From positions 1-24,103 of the forward strand of contig CAZEAN010000089.1 of the NCBI GenBank assembly GCA_964510225.1: a DNA stretch of 24,103 bases, written 5' to 3'. This stretch comes from CAZEAN01 sp964510225. Its GTDB lineage: Bacteria > Planctomycetota > Planctomycetia > Isosphaerales > Isosphaeraceae. The translations under genes and the position numbers were made by a program. Position 1 is the stretch's first letter. Every line of letters starts with the position of its first letter. A model generated the notes under the pieces. That model worked only from the letters and a program-made list of their open reading frames with translations, ran no database searches and had not been told where the DNA came from. This document shows, in pieces, positions 7,801-15,197 of the stretch.

Positions 7801-8970
7801 ATGGTCACGGTTCTCGGATTCCTCTGCGCCATGGTCGGGAACGCCGGAGTGGCTCCGAACTCGCTGTCGACAACGGAGCCGGTTCCGGAGGAGGGATCAG
7901 TGCTGCTCTACGTCGGAACCTATACTCGAGGAGCGAGTGAAGGTGTTTATCTCCTAGAGATGGATCCGGTGGGCGGTTCTCTTTCTGAGAAACGTCTGGT
8001 CGCCAAGCTCGATAATCCCTCATTCCTTGCGATCGATCCCAGCGAGCGTTTCCTCTATGCCGCCAATGAGATCGGCCGCTATGAAGGACGACCCTCGGGT
8101 GCGGTCTCGGCATTTGCGATCAATCGCTCGACGGGTGACTTGACCCTGTTGAATCAGGAGGCGAGTGAAGGGGGGGCACCGTGCCATCTGATTGTCGATG
8201 CCGAAGGCCAGAACGTCTTGGTAGCCAACTACGGCGGTGGCAATGTTTCGGTTTTCCCGATCAACCCTGACGGGACATTGAAGCCGTCGAGCGACATTAA
8301 GCAGCACGAAGGCTCCGGTCCGAACCCGGATCGACAAGAACGTCCTCATGCCCATTCGATCAACCTCGATCCGACCGGTCAGTTCGCAATGGCGGCCGAT
8401 CTTGGTATCGACAAAGTTTTGATCTATCGATTTGATCCGGAGTCGGGGACTCTCGAAACAAACGACCCTCCCTTTGCAGAGGTTGAGCCTGGTGCCGGCC
8501 CTCGACACTTCGACTTCCATCCCAACGGGCGTCTTGCCTACGTCATCAACGAACTCCAATCAACCGTCACCGCCTTCCGATACGATTCAGAATCGGGCGC
8601 GTTGGTCCCGTTCCAGACGATCAGCACACTCCCGGATAACTTCGAGGGATCGAACACGACGGCTGATATTCACGTTCATCCGTCGGGGAATTTCCTTTAC
8701 GGTTCGAACCGAGGACACGATAGCATCGCAATCTTTGCGATCGATCCTGATGACGGCTCACTGACCGCGATGGGCCACTCTTCCACTCAAGGCGAAACCC
8801 CGAGGAATTTTGGGATCGCTCCTGGTGGAAAATTCCTCCTCGCAGCGAACCAGAACACGGACAATATCGTCGTCTTTACGATTGATCCGGAGGACGGATC
8901 TTTGGAACCAACCGGGACGAACGTTGAGGTACCGGCACCGGTCTGCTTGAAGTTCCTAAGACGAGAATGA
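7801..8970 (+). CDS. Lactonase family beta-propeller protein (YbhE/6-phosphogluconolactonase-like)
   Basis: From about residue 35 this 389-residue protein is a seven-bladed propeller of the Pgl/YbhE lactonase family. Blade signatures recur: LLYVGTYTRGASEGVY, PSERFLYAANE, GGGNVSVFPINPDG, GAGPRHFDFHPNGRLAYV, STVTAFRYD, GNFLYGSNRGHDSI and GKFLLAANQNTDNIVVF. The start at ATG 7801 has AAGGGAGG at 7788-7795, 5 nt before it. The frame is open from a TTG at 7735, which would add a basic N-region ahead of the hydrophobic stretch MVTVLGFLCAMVGNAGVA. Either way the N-terminus looks like a signal peptide, so the protein is probably exported, unlike cytosolic E. coli Pgl. Family members open sugar lactones or act on related substrates; the substrate here is unknown. 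Confidence 0.85.
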   Translation: MVTVLGFLCAMVGNAGVAPNSLSTTEPVPEEGSVLLYVGTYTRGASEGVYLLEMDPVGGSLSEKRLVAKLDNPSFLAIDPSERFLYAANEIGRYEGRPSGAVSAFAINRSTGDLTLLNQEASEGGAPCHLIVDAEGQNVLVANYGGGNVSVFPINPDGTLKPSSDIKQHEGSGPNPDRQERPHAHSINLDPTGQFAMAADLGIDKVLIYRFDPESGTLETNDPPFAEVEPGAGPRHFDFHPNGRLAYVINELQSTVTAFRYDSESGALVPFQTISTLPDNFEGSNTTADIHVHPSGNFLYGSNRGHDSIAIFAIDPDDGSLTAMGHSSTQGETPRNFGIAPGGKFLLAANQNTDNIVVFTIDPEDGSLEPTGTNVEVPAPVCLKFLRRE

Positions 8971-9024
8971 CCCCGCTTGTTTCCCTTCGCTCGCTAATCC
9001 ACGGATTCCTGGAGTTCCTCACCG

Positions 9025-10218
9025 ATGACCCTTCGCCTCGCAGCACGATCGAACCAGATTGCACCCTCCGCGACTATGGCGATGGCAGCAGAGGCGAGGG
9101 CACTCCGTAACTCGGGGGTTCAAGTATTCGACCTCGCCCTCGGCGAGCCCGACTTTGATACTCCGGCACATATTGGTGAGGCAGCGAAACGAGCGATTCA
9201 AGAAGGGAAGACGCACTACACTCCCGCCGCTGGGATCCCTGAACTCCGTGCGGCACTCGCGGAACGCTACTCAAGAGACAAGAACCTCCCTACAGAACCT
9301 CATCAGGTTGTTGTGTCCGGAGGTGCCAAGCAGTCGCTTCACAACGCGATCATGGCCCTCTGCGGTCCTGGCGATGAGGTTATTATTCCAGCACCGTATT
9401 GGGTTAGTTATCGCGACTTGGTGATCCTCACAGGCGCACAGCCCGTGATTGTACCCACAACAGAGGACCAGTCATTTCTCCTCTCGCCCGACCAATTAAG
9501 AGCAGCGGTGACACCGAAGTCCAAGCTCTTCATGCTGAATAGCCCGTCGAATCCAACCGGCTCTGTGTATAGTCCGTCGGCGTTGGAAGCACTTGCGGAG
9601 GCGATCCTCGAAACCGATCTCGGAGTCATTTCGGATGAAATCTACGAAGACCTCGTTTACGAGGGGCATTCAACACGCTGTTTTGCTGGATTGCGCCCAG
9701 ACTTGGCAGACCGTACAGTGACGATCTCGGGCGTCAGCAAGTCGTATGCAATGACGGGCTGGCGGATCGGTTGGGCGGTTGCCCCGGCACCCGTTTCAAA
9801 GTTTATGTCGAGTTTGCAGAGCCAGGAAACCGGCAATACATCCTCGATTAGTCAGTGGGCAGCCCTCGAAGCGGTTACGGGGCCATCGGACTCAGTCGAG
9901 CAGATGCGGACCGTCTTCGCGAAACGGCGGGCGTTCGTCCTTGATCGCGTCTCTCGGTTCCCTGGCCTTTCATCGCTCTCACCGGGTGGGGCGTTTTACG
10001 CATTTTTGAACATCAGCGAGTACTTGGGACGATCCATCGGTGGTGTAGAGATTCAGGACTCAGGAACGTTCTGCCGGTTCGCCTTGAAGGAAGCCCACGT
10101 CGCTCTGGTCCCTGGTTCTGCCTTCGGCGCGGAGGGGTATGCCCGACTCTCGTTTGCGGCAAGCCAAGAGACGCTGGAACAAGCTTTCGATGCCCTGGAG
10201 CGTTGGGTCGGTTCTTGA
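9025..10218 (+). CDS. Class I pyridoxal-phosphate aminotransferase (aspartate aminotransferase-like)
   Basis: The 397-residue enzyme belongs to fold-type I aminotransferases of the aspartate aminotransferase 1b/gamma group. It transfers an amino group between an amino acid and a 2-oxo acid. Visible elements are LALGEPDFDTP near the N-terminus, THYTPAAGIPELR, SPSNPTGSVYS with the cofactor-contacting Asn, SDEIYEDLVYEG with the pyridine-binding Asp and the Tyr, the Schiff-base Lys239 in SGVSKSYAMTGWRIGW, and Arg374 in YARLSFA, which binds the substrate carboxylate. Length is normal. The start ATG has GGAG 11 nt upstream. It lies 54 nt after the lactonase gene and may share its transcript. Aspartate or prephenate as substrate is plausible but not proven. 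Confidence 0.92.
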   Translation: MTLRLAARSNQIAPSATMAMAAEARALRNSGVQVFDLALGEPDFDTPAHIGEAAKRAIQEGKTHYTPAAGIPELRAALAERYSRDKNLPTEPHQVVVSGGAKQSLHNAIMALCGPGDEVIIPAPYWVSYRDLVILTGAQPVIVPTTEDQSFLLSPDQLRAAVTPKSKLFMLNSPSNPTGSVYSPSALEALAEAILETDLGVISDEIYEDLVYEGHSTRCFAGLRPDLADRTVTISGVSKSYAMTGWRIGWAVAPAPVSKFMSSLQSQETGNTSSISQWAALEAVTGPSDSVEQMRTVFAKRRAFVLDRVSRFPGLSSLSPGGAFYAFLNISEYLGRSIGGVEIQDSGTFCRFALKEAHVALVPGSAFGAEGYARLSFAASQETLEQAFDALERWVGS

Positions 10219-10260
10219 TCGCAGAATAATCGGCTCAGAGCGAAGGCAGTTGAAAGCGAC

Positions 10261-11376
10261 TCAGCGGGGATTGAGTACACCTTCTCCGATCAATGAAGGA
10301 TTCCTGGAGATTTTCTTGGCGAACTCGGTGAGGTACCGGAGTGCAAGATAGGCTTCTCCGACCGTCTGATCGGCTGATGCTGCGAGCCGTACCAGGTCAT
10401 CGAAGAGTTGCGGATCGGTCACTAGCCGTTGCAGGGTTCCTTCGCGGTTTAATTGCCCTTGCCGATCAACCAGGGTGGAGGTTAACGCACTGATCTCGAA
10501 TGCGATCCGATTCGCTCGCATTAGTGACTGTCCGAGATTCGATCGAGGCATTTCATTGGGACTAGCGTTGAGATCCTCGGCCAAGGGTTCAAGGTTCGCG
10601 AGGACATTGTCAAGCCGACGGGTTGCTGAGGTCGTGTTGTCGAAGAGTTCCTGAAGCTGTTCCTGCGATGCTTCGTCGAGGATCAGATCCATCTTGCTCG
10701 TGACCCGACGGATACTGGTCAGTGCGAGTTCGATTTCTTCCTCGTTTTCAGTGACGATCCGTTGTAACTCACCCGCCGTCTCGTCGATCTGCTCCCCCGT
10801 TTTTTTCCAAGTCTCGAGGAATTCGTCCAGCGTTCCGGACTCGCCAGCAACGCTGCTGAGTCCCTCGGCTGCGGCCTCGATTGCCTCAAGTGTAGTGTCC
10901 GCACGTTCAATAAGTGGAGAGGCATTGTTGAGCAAGAGGAGGGGGTCTGCCGCGACCCGTCCCTCAACCCAATGATCTGGATTCGCTGCTTCACCCGGGC
11001 TGAGGTAGGTCGTCATCAAGTCTGTCCCCGATCCACCAATGAGATCGATCGAGACATCGCCGATCAAGGCACGACCGAGTCGAGGAATGGTCCCGATCCG
11101 AAGGCTGTATTGGGGCTCAATCGCTAAGGTTACAAGAACTCCTTCGGGAAGCTCGGGAGGCGTGAAGGCAAAGCTGTGGACCTCTCCAACTCGGACACCA
11201 CTCTTTCGGACCGGAATCCCTCGGTCGACACCCGGAGCTTCGGGAAAGAGAACGGTGATGTAGGATTGCTGCCTGATGAGGGTCGGTGCCTCGAACCAGA
11301 CCACCATCATCGTCAAGACAAGACCCGCTACGATCACGAACATCCCGATCCGGAATTGCATCACGCGATCGTCCAT
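10261..11376 (-). CDS. MlaD-like MCE-domain protein
   Basis: The 371-residue protein is the substrate-binding part of an Mla-type lipid ABC transporter. One membrane helix lies at about residues 8-29 (MFVIVAGLVLTMMVVWF), followed by a single MCE domain at roughly 36-115 (PEAPGVDRGIPVRKSGVRVGEV, then GRALIGDVSIDLIGG). The remaining ~230 residues are acidic and predicted helical, with many Glu, Leu and Ala residues. This is longer than E. coli MlaD (183 aa) and could form a needle or tunnel across the periplasm. GGGGAG at 11383-11388, 6 nt from the ATG, is a strong ribosome binding site. It is the third gene of the MlaE-MlaF-MlaD set. Known systems move phospholipids between the membranes; the direction here is unknown. 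Confidence 0.88.
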   Translation of the reverse strand: MDDRVMQFRIGMFVIVAGLVLTMMVVWFEAPTLIRQQSYITVLFPEAPGVDRGIPVRKSGVRVGEVHSFAFTPPELPEGVLVTLAIEPQYSLRIGTIPRLGRALIGDVSIDLIGGSGTDLMTTYLSPGEAANPDHWVEGRVAADPLLLLNNASPLIERADTTLEAIEAAAEGLSSVAGESGTLDEFLETWKKTGEQIDETAGELQRIVTENEEEIELALTSIRRVTSKMDLILDEASQEQLQELFDNTTSATRRLDNVLANLEPLAEDLNASPNEMPRSNLGQSLMRANRIAFEISALTSTLVDRQGQLNREGTLQRLVTDPQLFDDLVRLAASADQTVGEAYLALRYLTEFAKKISRNPSLIGEGVLNPR

Positions 11377-11519
11377 TGTCTGCTCCCCCTGGCCGGCTGT
11401 GGAATTGGGACCCTGAGTTTGATCTCGACTCTTGCTGGTACCATCGTACCCTGCGTTAGCCAGATAGGTGCCAAGTCACCCGGGATCAACCAACCGAGAC
11501 CAGGGGCCTTCGGCGTGAC

Positions 11520-12362
11520 TTAGGTTGTAAAAACGTTGCCGAGACGCTCGCCGGCTTCGCCTCTGACGAATTGCCGGACCCGAGGATCGGGATGGTCATC
11601 GAGACCAACGGGTGGACCATCGTAGAGGATCTGAGGTTCGTCTGGAGCGAGTCGGGAGAGGGGGTAGAGCATCACAACCCGATCAGCAACTTTCGTGACC
11701 GTTTTCAGATCGTGAGTCACCACGATTCCCGTTGCCCGCTTTGTCTGTTGAGTCCGCAAAATCAATTCGTTGATCACATCGCTCATAATCGGATCAAGGC
11801 CCGTCGTCGGTTCATCATAGAGCATCACTTCGGGATCGAGAGCAAGTGCTCGGGCGAGACCAACTCGCTTGCGTTGCCCACCAGAGAGTTCTGCAGGCTT
11901 TTTACGCTCAATTCCCTCAGGCAAGCCAACCTCGCGGAGCCGCTCAAGCACGATCGAGTACAGTGTTTCGGGGTCATAGAGATGATGTTCGCGTGGGCCG
12001 AATGCCACATTGTCGAACACAGAGAGGCTGTCGAATAAGGCGGCCATTTGAAAGAGGAACCCAAATCGTAGCCTGACCTTGTTCAGCTCAAACGAGTCGA
12101 GCTTCCGGAGATCGTGACCATCAAAGCGGATTCTTCCTTCGGTCGGGTAGAGAAGTCCGATGACGAGCTTCAAAAGGACGGTCTTGCCACAACCACTTTC
12201 ACCAATAATACAGAGCGTCTGTCCAGGTGGAATATCGAGTGTAATCTCCCGGAGTACCTGCTGGCGACCAAACCGCATCGAGACTGAATCAACCTCGATA
12301 ATCGGTGATAGCTGGCCTTGATTCGTGCCGTTCGTCGACTCGGCGCTGGCTCCGGTTGTCAT
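11520..12362 (-). CDS. MlaF-like ABC transporter ATP-binding protein
   Basis: This is the ATPase of the Mla-type transporter (280 aa). All ABC motifs are present: Walker A GESGCGKT at 54-61, Q-loop Gln105 in FLFQMAALF, signature LSGGQRKRVGLARAL from 159, Walker B VMLYDEPTTGLDP with catalytic Glu184, and the H-loop His217 in VVTHDLK. The FQMAALFDSLSVFDNVAF stretch is typical of the MlaF/MkL group. The frame is open from GTG 12380, but ATG 12362 has GAGG about 9 nt upstream and removes an atypical leader, so I prefer it. It sits 66 nt after the permease gene and before the MCE protein, consistent with one operon. Confidence 0.92.
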   Translation of the reverse strand: MTTGASAESTNGTNQGQLSPIIEVDSVSMRFGRQQVLREITLDIPPGQTLCIIGESGCGKTVLLKLVIGLLYPTEGRIRFDGHDLRKLDSFELNKVRLRFGFLFQMAALFDSLSVFDNVAFGPREHHLYDPETLYSIVLERLREVGLPEGIERKKPAELSGGQRKRVGLARALALDPEVMLYDEPTTGLDPIMSDVINELILRTQQTKRATGIVVTHDLKTVTKVADRVVMLYPLSRLAPDEPQILYDGPPVGLDDHPDPRVRQFVRGEAGERLGNVFTT

Positions 12363-12428
12363 GGGTCTATGCCTCTGCACTGCAGAAGGAGAGAGAGGAA
12401 TTCGGTTCGATTGATCCAGAGCGGAGAG

Positions 12429-13316
12429 CTACAGGATCGTCTTGGCTGTCGGCCATAAGACGGCTGCAGTTTGGTTCCAGAGAATCCCGAGACAGAAGTC
12501 GAGGAAGAGGATTGCGATGAATGAAGTGACAAACGCCTCGGTCGCTGCCTTCCCGACTCCTTCCGCACCAGCGGTACAATTGAAACCTCGGTGACAACTA
12601 ATCAACGTAATCGCAGCGCCAAAGAAAAGACTTTTGAGGACTCCTGCGATTACATCAATCCCACTGATGAACGTCCTTGAATGATTCCAATAGTGATACG
12701 AGTCAATCCCTAAGAGCTGGGTACTGACCACGGCGCCGCCGAGGATTCCCGTGAAATCGGCCATGAGGGTCAGCAACGGGATCAGCAGAATACAGGCGAC
12801 CAATCGCGGGACTGCGAGATAAGCGATCGGATGGGCTCCCAAAGCCGCGAGGGCATCAATCTGTTCAGTCACACGCATCGTCCCGATTTCGGCGGCCATG
12901 GACGATCCAACCCGGCCGGCGAGCATCGTCGCCGCGAGAACCGGTCCCAGTTCCTTCACGAGAGAAATGTTGATAATCGATCCGAGCCGAGTCTCCATTC
13001 CGATCGCCGCGAAGTGGCGGTAAACCTGAACCGCCAAGACCATCCCGATAAATAACCCCGTGATGGCAACGACCGGCATGCTCCGGACGCCGATCGAATA
13101 CAGGTTTGGGACCATCAACGACCACTTGAGCCGCTTTCGGAACAACCAGAGGAGGGTTTTCACTGAGAACAGTGCAACGTCGCCGACCTCTGCCGTGACC
13201 TCAATGACTCGAGCCCCAAGTTTGACCAACGGTGTATCTTCGGCCTCGTCGAGGATTACTTCTGGCGGCTCCTCAAGTTCTGCCTGTTCGTTCAGGACCG
13301 TGGTGTCGGTTGCCAT
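12429..13316 (-). CDS. MlaE-like ABC transporter permease
   Basis: The 295-residue protein is the inner-membrane permease of the Mla-type lipid transporter (TIGR00056 family). An acidic N-terminal tail of ~45 residues is followed by an amphipathic segment and five to six hydrophobic stretches. These include VVAITGLFIGMVLAVQVY, LGPVLAATMLAGRVGSSMAA, VACILLIPLLTLMADFTGIL and AFVTSFIAILFLDFCLGIL. The family signature ELGPVLAA...GRVGSSMAAEIGTMRVTEQIDAL is clear. The acidic tail is longer than in E. coli MlaE (260 aa). It is the first gene of the minus-strand mla set and shares a divergent upstream region with the hibernation factor gene. Confidence 0.93.
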   Translation of the reverse strand: MATDTTVLNEQAELEEPPEVILDEAEDTPLVKLGARVIEVTAEVGDVALFSVKTLLWLFRKRLKWSLMVPNLYSIGVRSMPVVAITGLFIGMVLAVQVYRHFAAIGMETRLGSIINISLVKELGPVLAATMLAGRVGSSMAAEIGTMRVTEQIDALAALGAHPIAYLAVPRLVACILLIPLLTLMADFTGILGGAVVSTQLLGIDSYHYWNHSRTFISGIDVIAGVLKSLFFGAAITLISCHRGFNCTAGAEGVGKAATEAFVTSFIAILFLDFCLGILWNQTAAVLWPTAKTIL

Positions 13317-13378
13317 TATTGGACTCGTTAAGGATTAATGAACACGAGTTTGAGGAGATCAGTCAGATCGACTCGATT

Positions 13379-13459
13379 GTTGTGATCGTGTTGTGATCGG
13401 TTTGATCTAAACCATTCTCTCTCAAGGGATCAAGGCTCAGAGGTTGATCGAGATCGACC
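13379..13459. repeat. Direct and inverted repeats in the divergent mlaE/hpf region
   Basis: GTTGTGATCG occurs at 13379-13388 and 13390-13399, an 11-bp period close to one helical turn. The second copy runs into the palindrome GGTTT-gatct-AAACC at 13399-13413. A further inverted repeat, GGTTGATC-ga-GATCGACC, lies at 13442-13459. This is the kind of layout seen at operators between divergent genes, but no known regulator site is recognised. Confidence 0.45.
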
Positions 13460-13485
13460 ACGAACTTCATGAGCTGCGTCACCTC

Positions 13486-13515
13486 TTGACCATCACCAAT
13501 ATGACTGCCTATGCT
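13486..13515 (+). promoter_or_regulatory. Possible sigma-70-type promoter of the hpf-pts cluster
   Basis: TTGACC at 13486-13491 and TATGCT at 13510-13515 are separated by 18 bp, giving 5/6 and 4/6 matches to the consensus. Transcription would start near 13522, leaving a leader of about 47 nt before the TTG start at 13569. The palindrome CGATTT-t-AAATCG at 13527-13539 lies in that leader. No sigma-54 (GG-N10-GC) site was evident. Confidence 0.35.
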
Positions 13516-13568
13516 TGGTTGTTCGTCGATTTTAAATCGTGGAGAGTCAATTTTGGGGAGTTGGTTGG

Positions 13569-13946
13569 TTGAACATCGAGATCTCAGCCCGTCACGGTCA
13601 CCTCGAACCTGCACAACAGGAGCATATTGAGCAAAAGGCCGAGAAGCTCCTGAGGTATTTTGGTCGGCTGATGGGGATTGAGATTGCGGTTGATCATCAG
13701 AAGAACAATTGGTTTGCAGAAGTTCTAGTCTCAGCGGAGCACAAGCACGACTTTGTTGGTCGTCACGAGGGACCGACCGCTGAGATCGCTGCTGAAATGG
13801 CTCTTCACAAAGTTGAAGAGCAGTTGCGTCGTTACAAACAAAAGATCCAGAAACACACCGGTGACCTGCCCCAGGGTGGGACGTCACGGACAGCACCGGA
13901 CCTTCCTGAACCTCCCGATCAGGATTCCACAGAGGGGGACGATTAG
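13569..13946 (+). CDS. hpf: Ribosome hibernation-promoting factor (HPF/RaiA family)
   Basis: This protein binds the 30S decoding region and silences ribosomes under stress. Starting at TTG 13569 gives MNIEISARHGHL, the normal N-terminus of the family, and GGGGAG at 13555-13560 lies 8 nt upstream. The longer frame from GTG 13539 adds ten atypical residues. The product is 125 residues: a beta-alpha-beta-beta-beta-alpha HPF domain up to about residue 95 (IEIAVDHQKNNWFAEVLVSA, AAEMALHKVEEQLRRYKQKI), then a Pro/Asp-rich acidic tail. The dimerising C-terminal domain of long HPF is absent. It is followed by ptsN, HPr and EI genes, matching the widespread hpf-ptsN linkage and suggesting joint nutrient-stress control. 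Confidence 0.9.
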   Translation: MNIEISARHGHLEPAQQEHIEQKAEKLLRYFGRLMGIEIAVDHQKNNWFAEVLVSAEHKHDFVGRHEGPTAEIAAEMALHKVEEQLRRYKQKIQKHTGDLPQGGTSRTAPDLPEPPDQDSTEGDD

Positions 13947-14041
13947 TCCTCACCCCATGTTCCAGGTTTTAGACTTGTGTCAGGCGGTTCGGCAACTCAG
14001 GATTTTTCGGCGTTTGGTGGCCGAGCCCGGGAATTGACCTC

Positions 14042-14524
14042 ATGAAGCTTTCAGACTTCGTTGTGCCGGAGTCGATCATCGTCGACTTACAGGCAACAAC
14101 CAAGGAAGAGGCGATCCGCGAGATCGTCGCTGCACTCCACCATGCGGGGCAACTCCCCGAGGCAGATCTCGAGAGTGTGACGCGTGCCATATTAAAGCGA
14201 GAAGAACTTGGCTCCACCGGAATTGGTCAAGGAGTCGCTGTCCCTCACACAAGGCACGAAACGGTGGAACGGGTCAACCGGCTTGTCGGGACCGTTGCTT
14301 TGAGCCGTCGTGGTGTTGAATTTGCAGCGCTCGATGGTGCCCCGGTCGATATCCTCTTCTTGCTGATTTCACCACCAAACCAACCAGGAGATCACCTCCG
14401 AGCCTTGGAGAACATTTCACGGCATCTTAAAGATGACCAGTTTGTTCGGTTCCTCCGCCAAGCAACAACTCGGGAACAAGTTTTTGATGTTCTCGATGAG
14501 GCTGATCAGGGTGCAGGAGCCTAA
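14042..14524 (+). CDS. ptsN: PTS EIIA component, PtsN (EIIA-Ntr) type
   Basis: The 160-residue protein is a single fructose-type EIIA domain. It receives phosphate from HPr on a histidine, here His69 in GQGVAVPHTRHE. Other family blocks are TKEEAIREIVAAL, ILKREELGSTGIG, APVDILFLLISPP and HLRALENISRHLKD. No EIIB or EIIC domain is attached and no sugar permease gene is nearby, so a regulatory role like that of E. coli PtsN is more likely than sugar uptake. It lies 95 nt after hpf and 90 nt before the HPr gene on the same strand. No strong ribosome binding site precedes the ATG. Confidence 0.92.
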   Translation: MKLSDFVVPESIIVDLQATTKEEAIREIVAALHHAGQLPEADLESVTRAILKREELGSTGIGQGVAVPHTRHETVERVNRLVGTVALSRRGVEFAALDGAPVDILFLLISPPNQPGDHLRALENISRHLKDDQFVRFLRQATTREQVFDVLDEADQGAGA

Positions 14525-14614
14525 TCGGTGGATTGACGTGCTGCTTGGACATTCGCTTGATTCGGACGAAGGACTCGACAATACAATTGCCGCAATCTCT
14601 GGCAGGAGGGTTCA

Positions 14615-15067
14615 ATGATGCCCTCGGAACTCCAAAAGAACCAACTTGAAGCGACCTCCCTCAAGCAAGGTCTTCCCTACCCGAGCACCTCTTCGATGAA
14701 TCCGGATCCGTTGATTCGACGGAAGCAGGTTCAGATACAAAACGAGTACGGGCTTCACTTGAGGCCCGCCGGCAAGTTTGTGCAAACAGCCGGGCAGTTC
14801 GACTCCGAAATCCGAATCCGATTCGAAGATCGCGAATTCAACGGTAAGAGTATTCTCGATCTCATGACCATGGCTGCGGAATGTGGAACGATTCTAGAGC
14901 TCGAGGCGGTTGGTCCTGACGCTGGACCTGCGCTCGATGCGTTGGCTGACTTGGTCAATCAAGGATTTGGTGAATCCAAACAGACGTATGTGGACAATCA
15001 ATCCTCTAACTCGACAATTGGTCATTTTCCACCTCCAACGGACTCGATTAACGATCCGATGTCTTAA
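14615..15067 (+). CDS. HPr-family phosphocarrier with N-terminal extension
   Basis: Residues ~36-125 form an HPr domain. His48 in NEYGLHLRPAGKF is the EI-dependent phosphorylation site, and Ser79 in NGKSILDLMTMAA corresponds to regulatory Ser46; their 31-residue spacing equals that of classical HPr. The product is 150 residues, against ~88 for typical HPr, with ~35 extra residues in front and ~25 behind. The extension is supported by AGGAGG at 14604-14609 just before ATG 14615/14618. An internal ATG at 14696 would give a near-normal HPr but has no such site. The tail is Ser/Asn/Pro-rich. No HPr kinase gene is in the window, so Ser79 phosphorylation is only a possibility. Confidence 0.88.
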   Translation: MMPSELQKNQLEATSLKQGLPYPSTSSMNPDPLIRRKQVQIQNEYGLHLRPAGKFVQTAGQFDSEIRIRFEDREFNGKSILDLMTMAAECGTILELEAVGPDAGPALDALADLVNQGFGESKQTYVDNQSSNSTIGHFPPPTDSINDPMS

Positions 15068-15197
15068 TCTCCCAGCATCAACGTTCTCCGAAGCAGCAAG
15101 CCCTACCGCATTGGGGGCGACGAGACAAAACAATGATCTGGGTGCTAGATCGAATCCGATGGAATCGACCCATTCGTCGTCGTAGAAGTCAGGCCTG

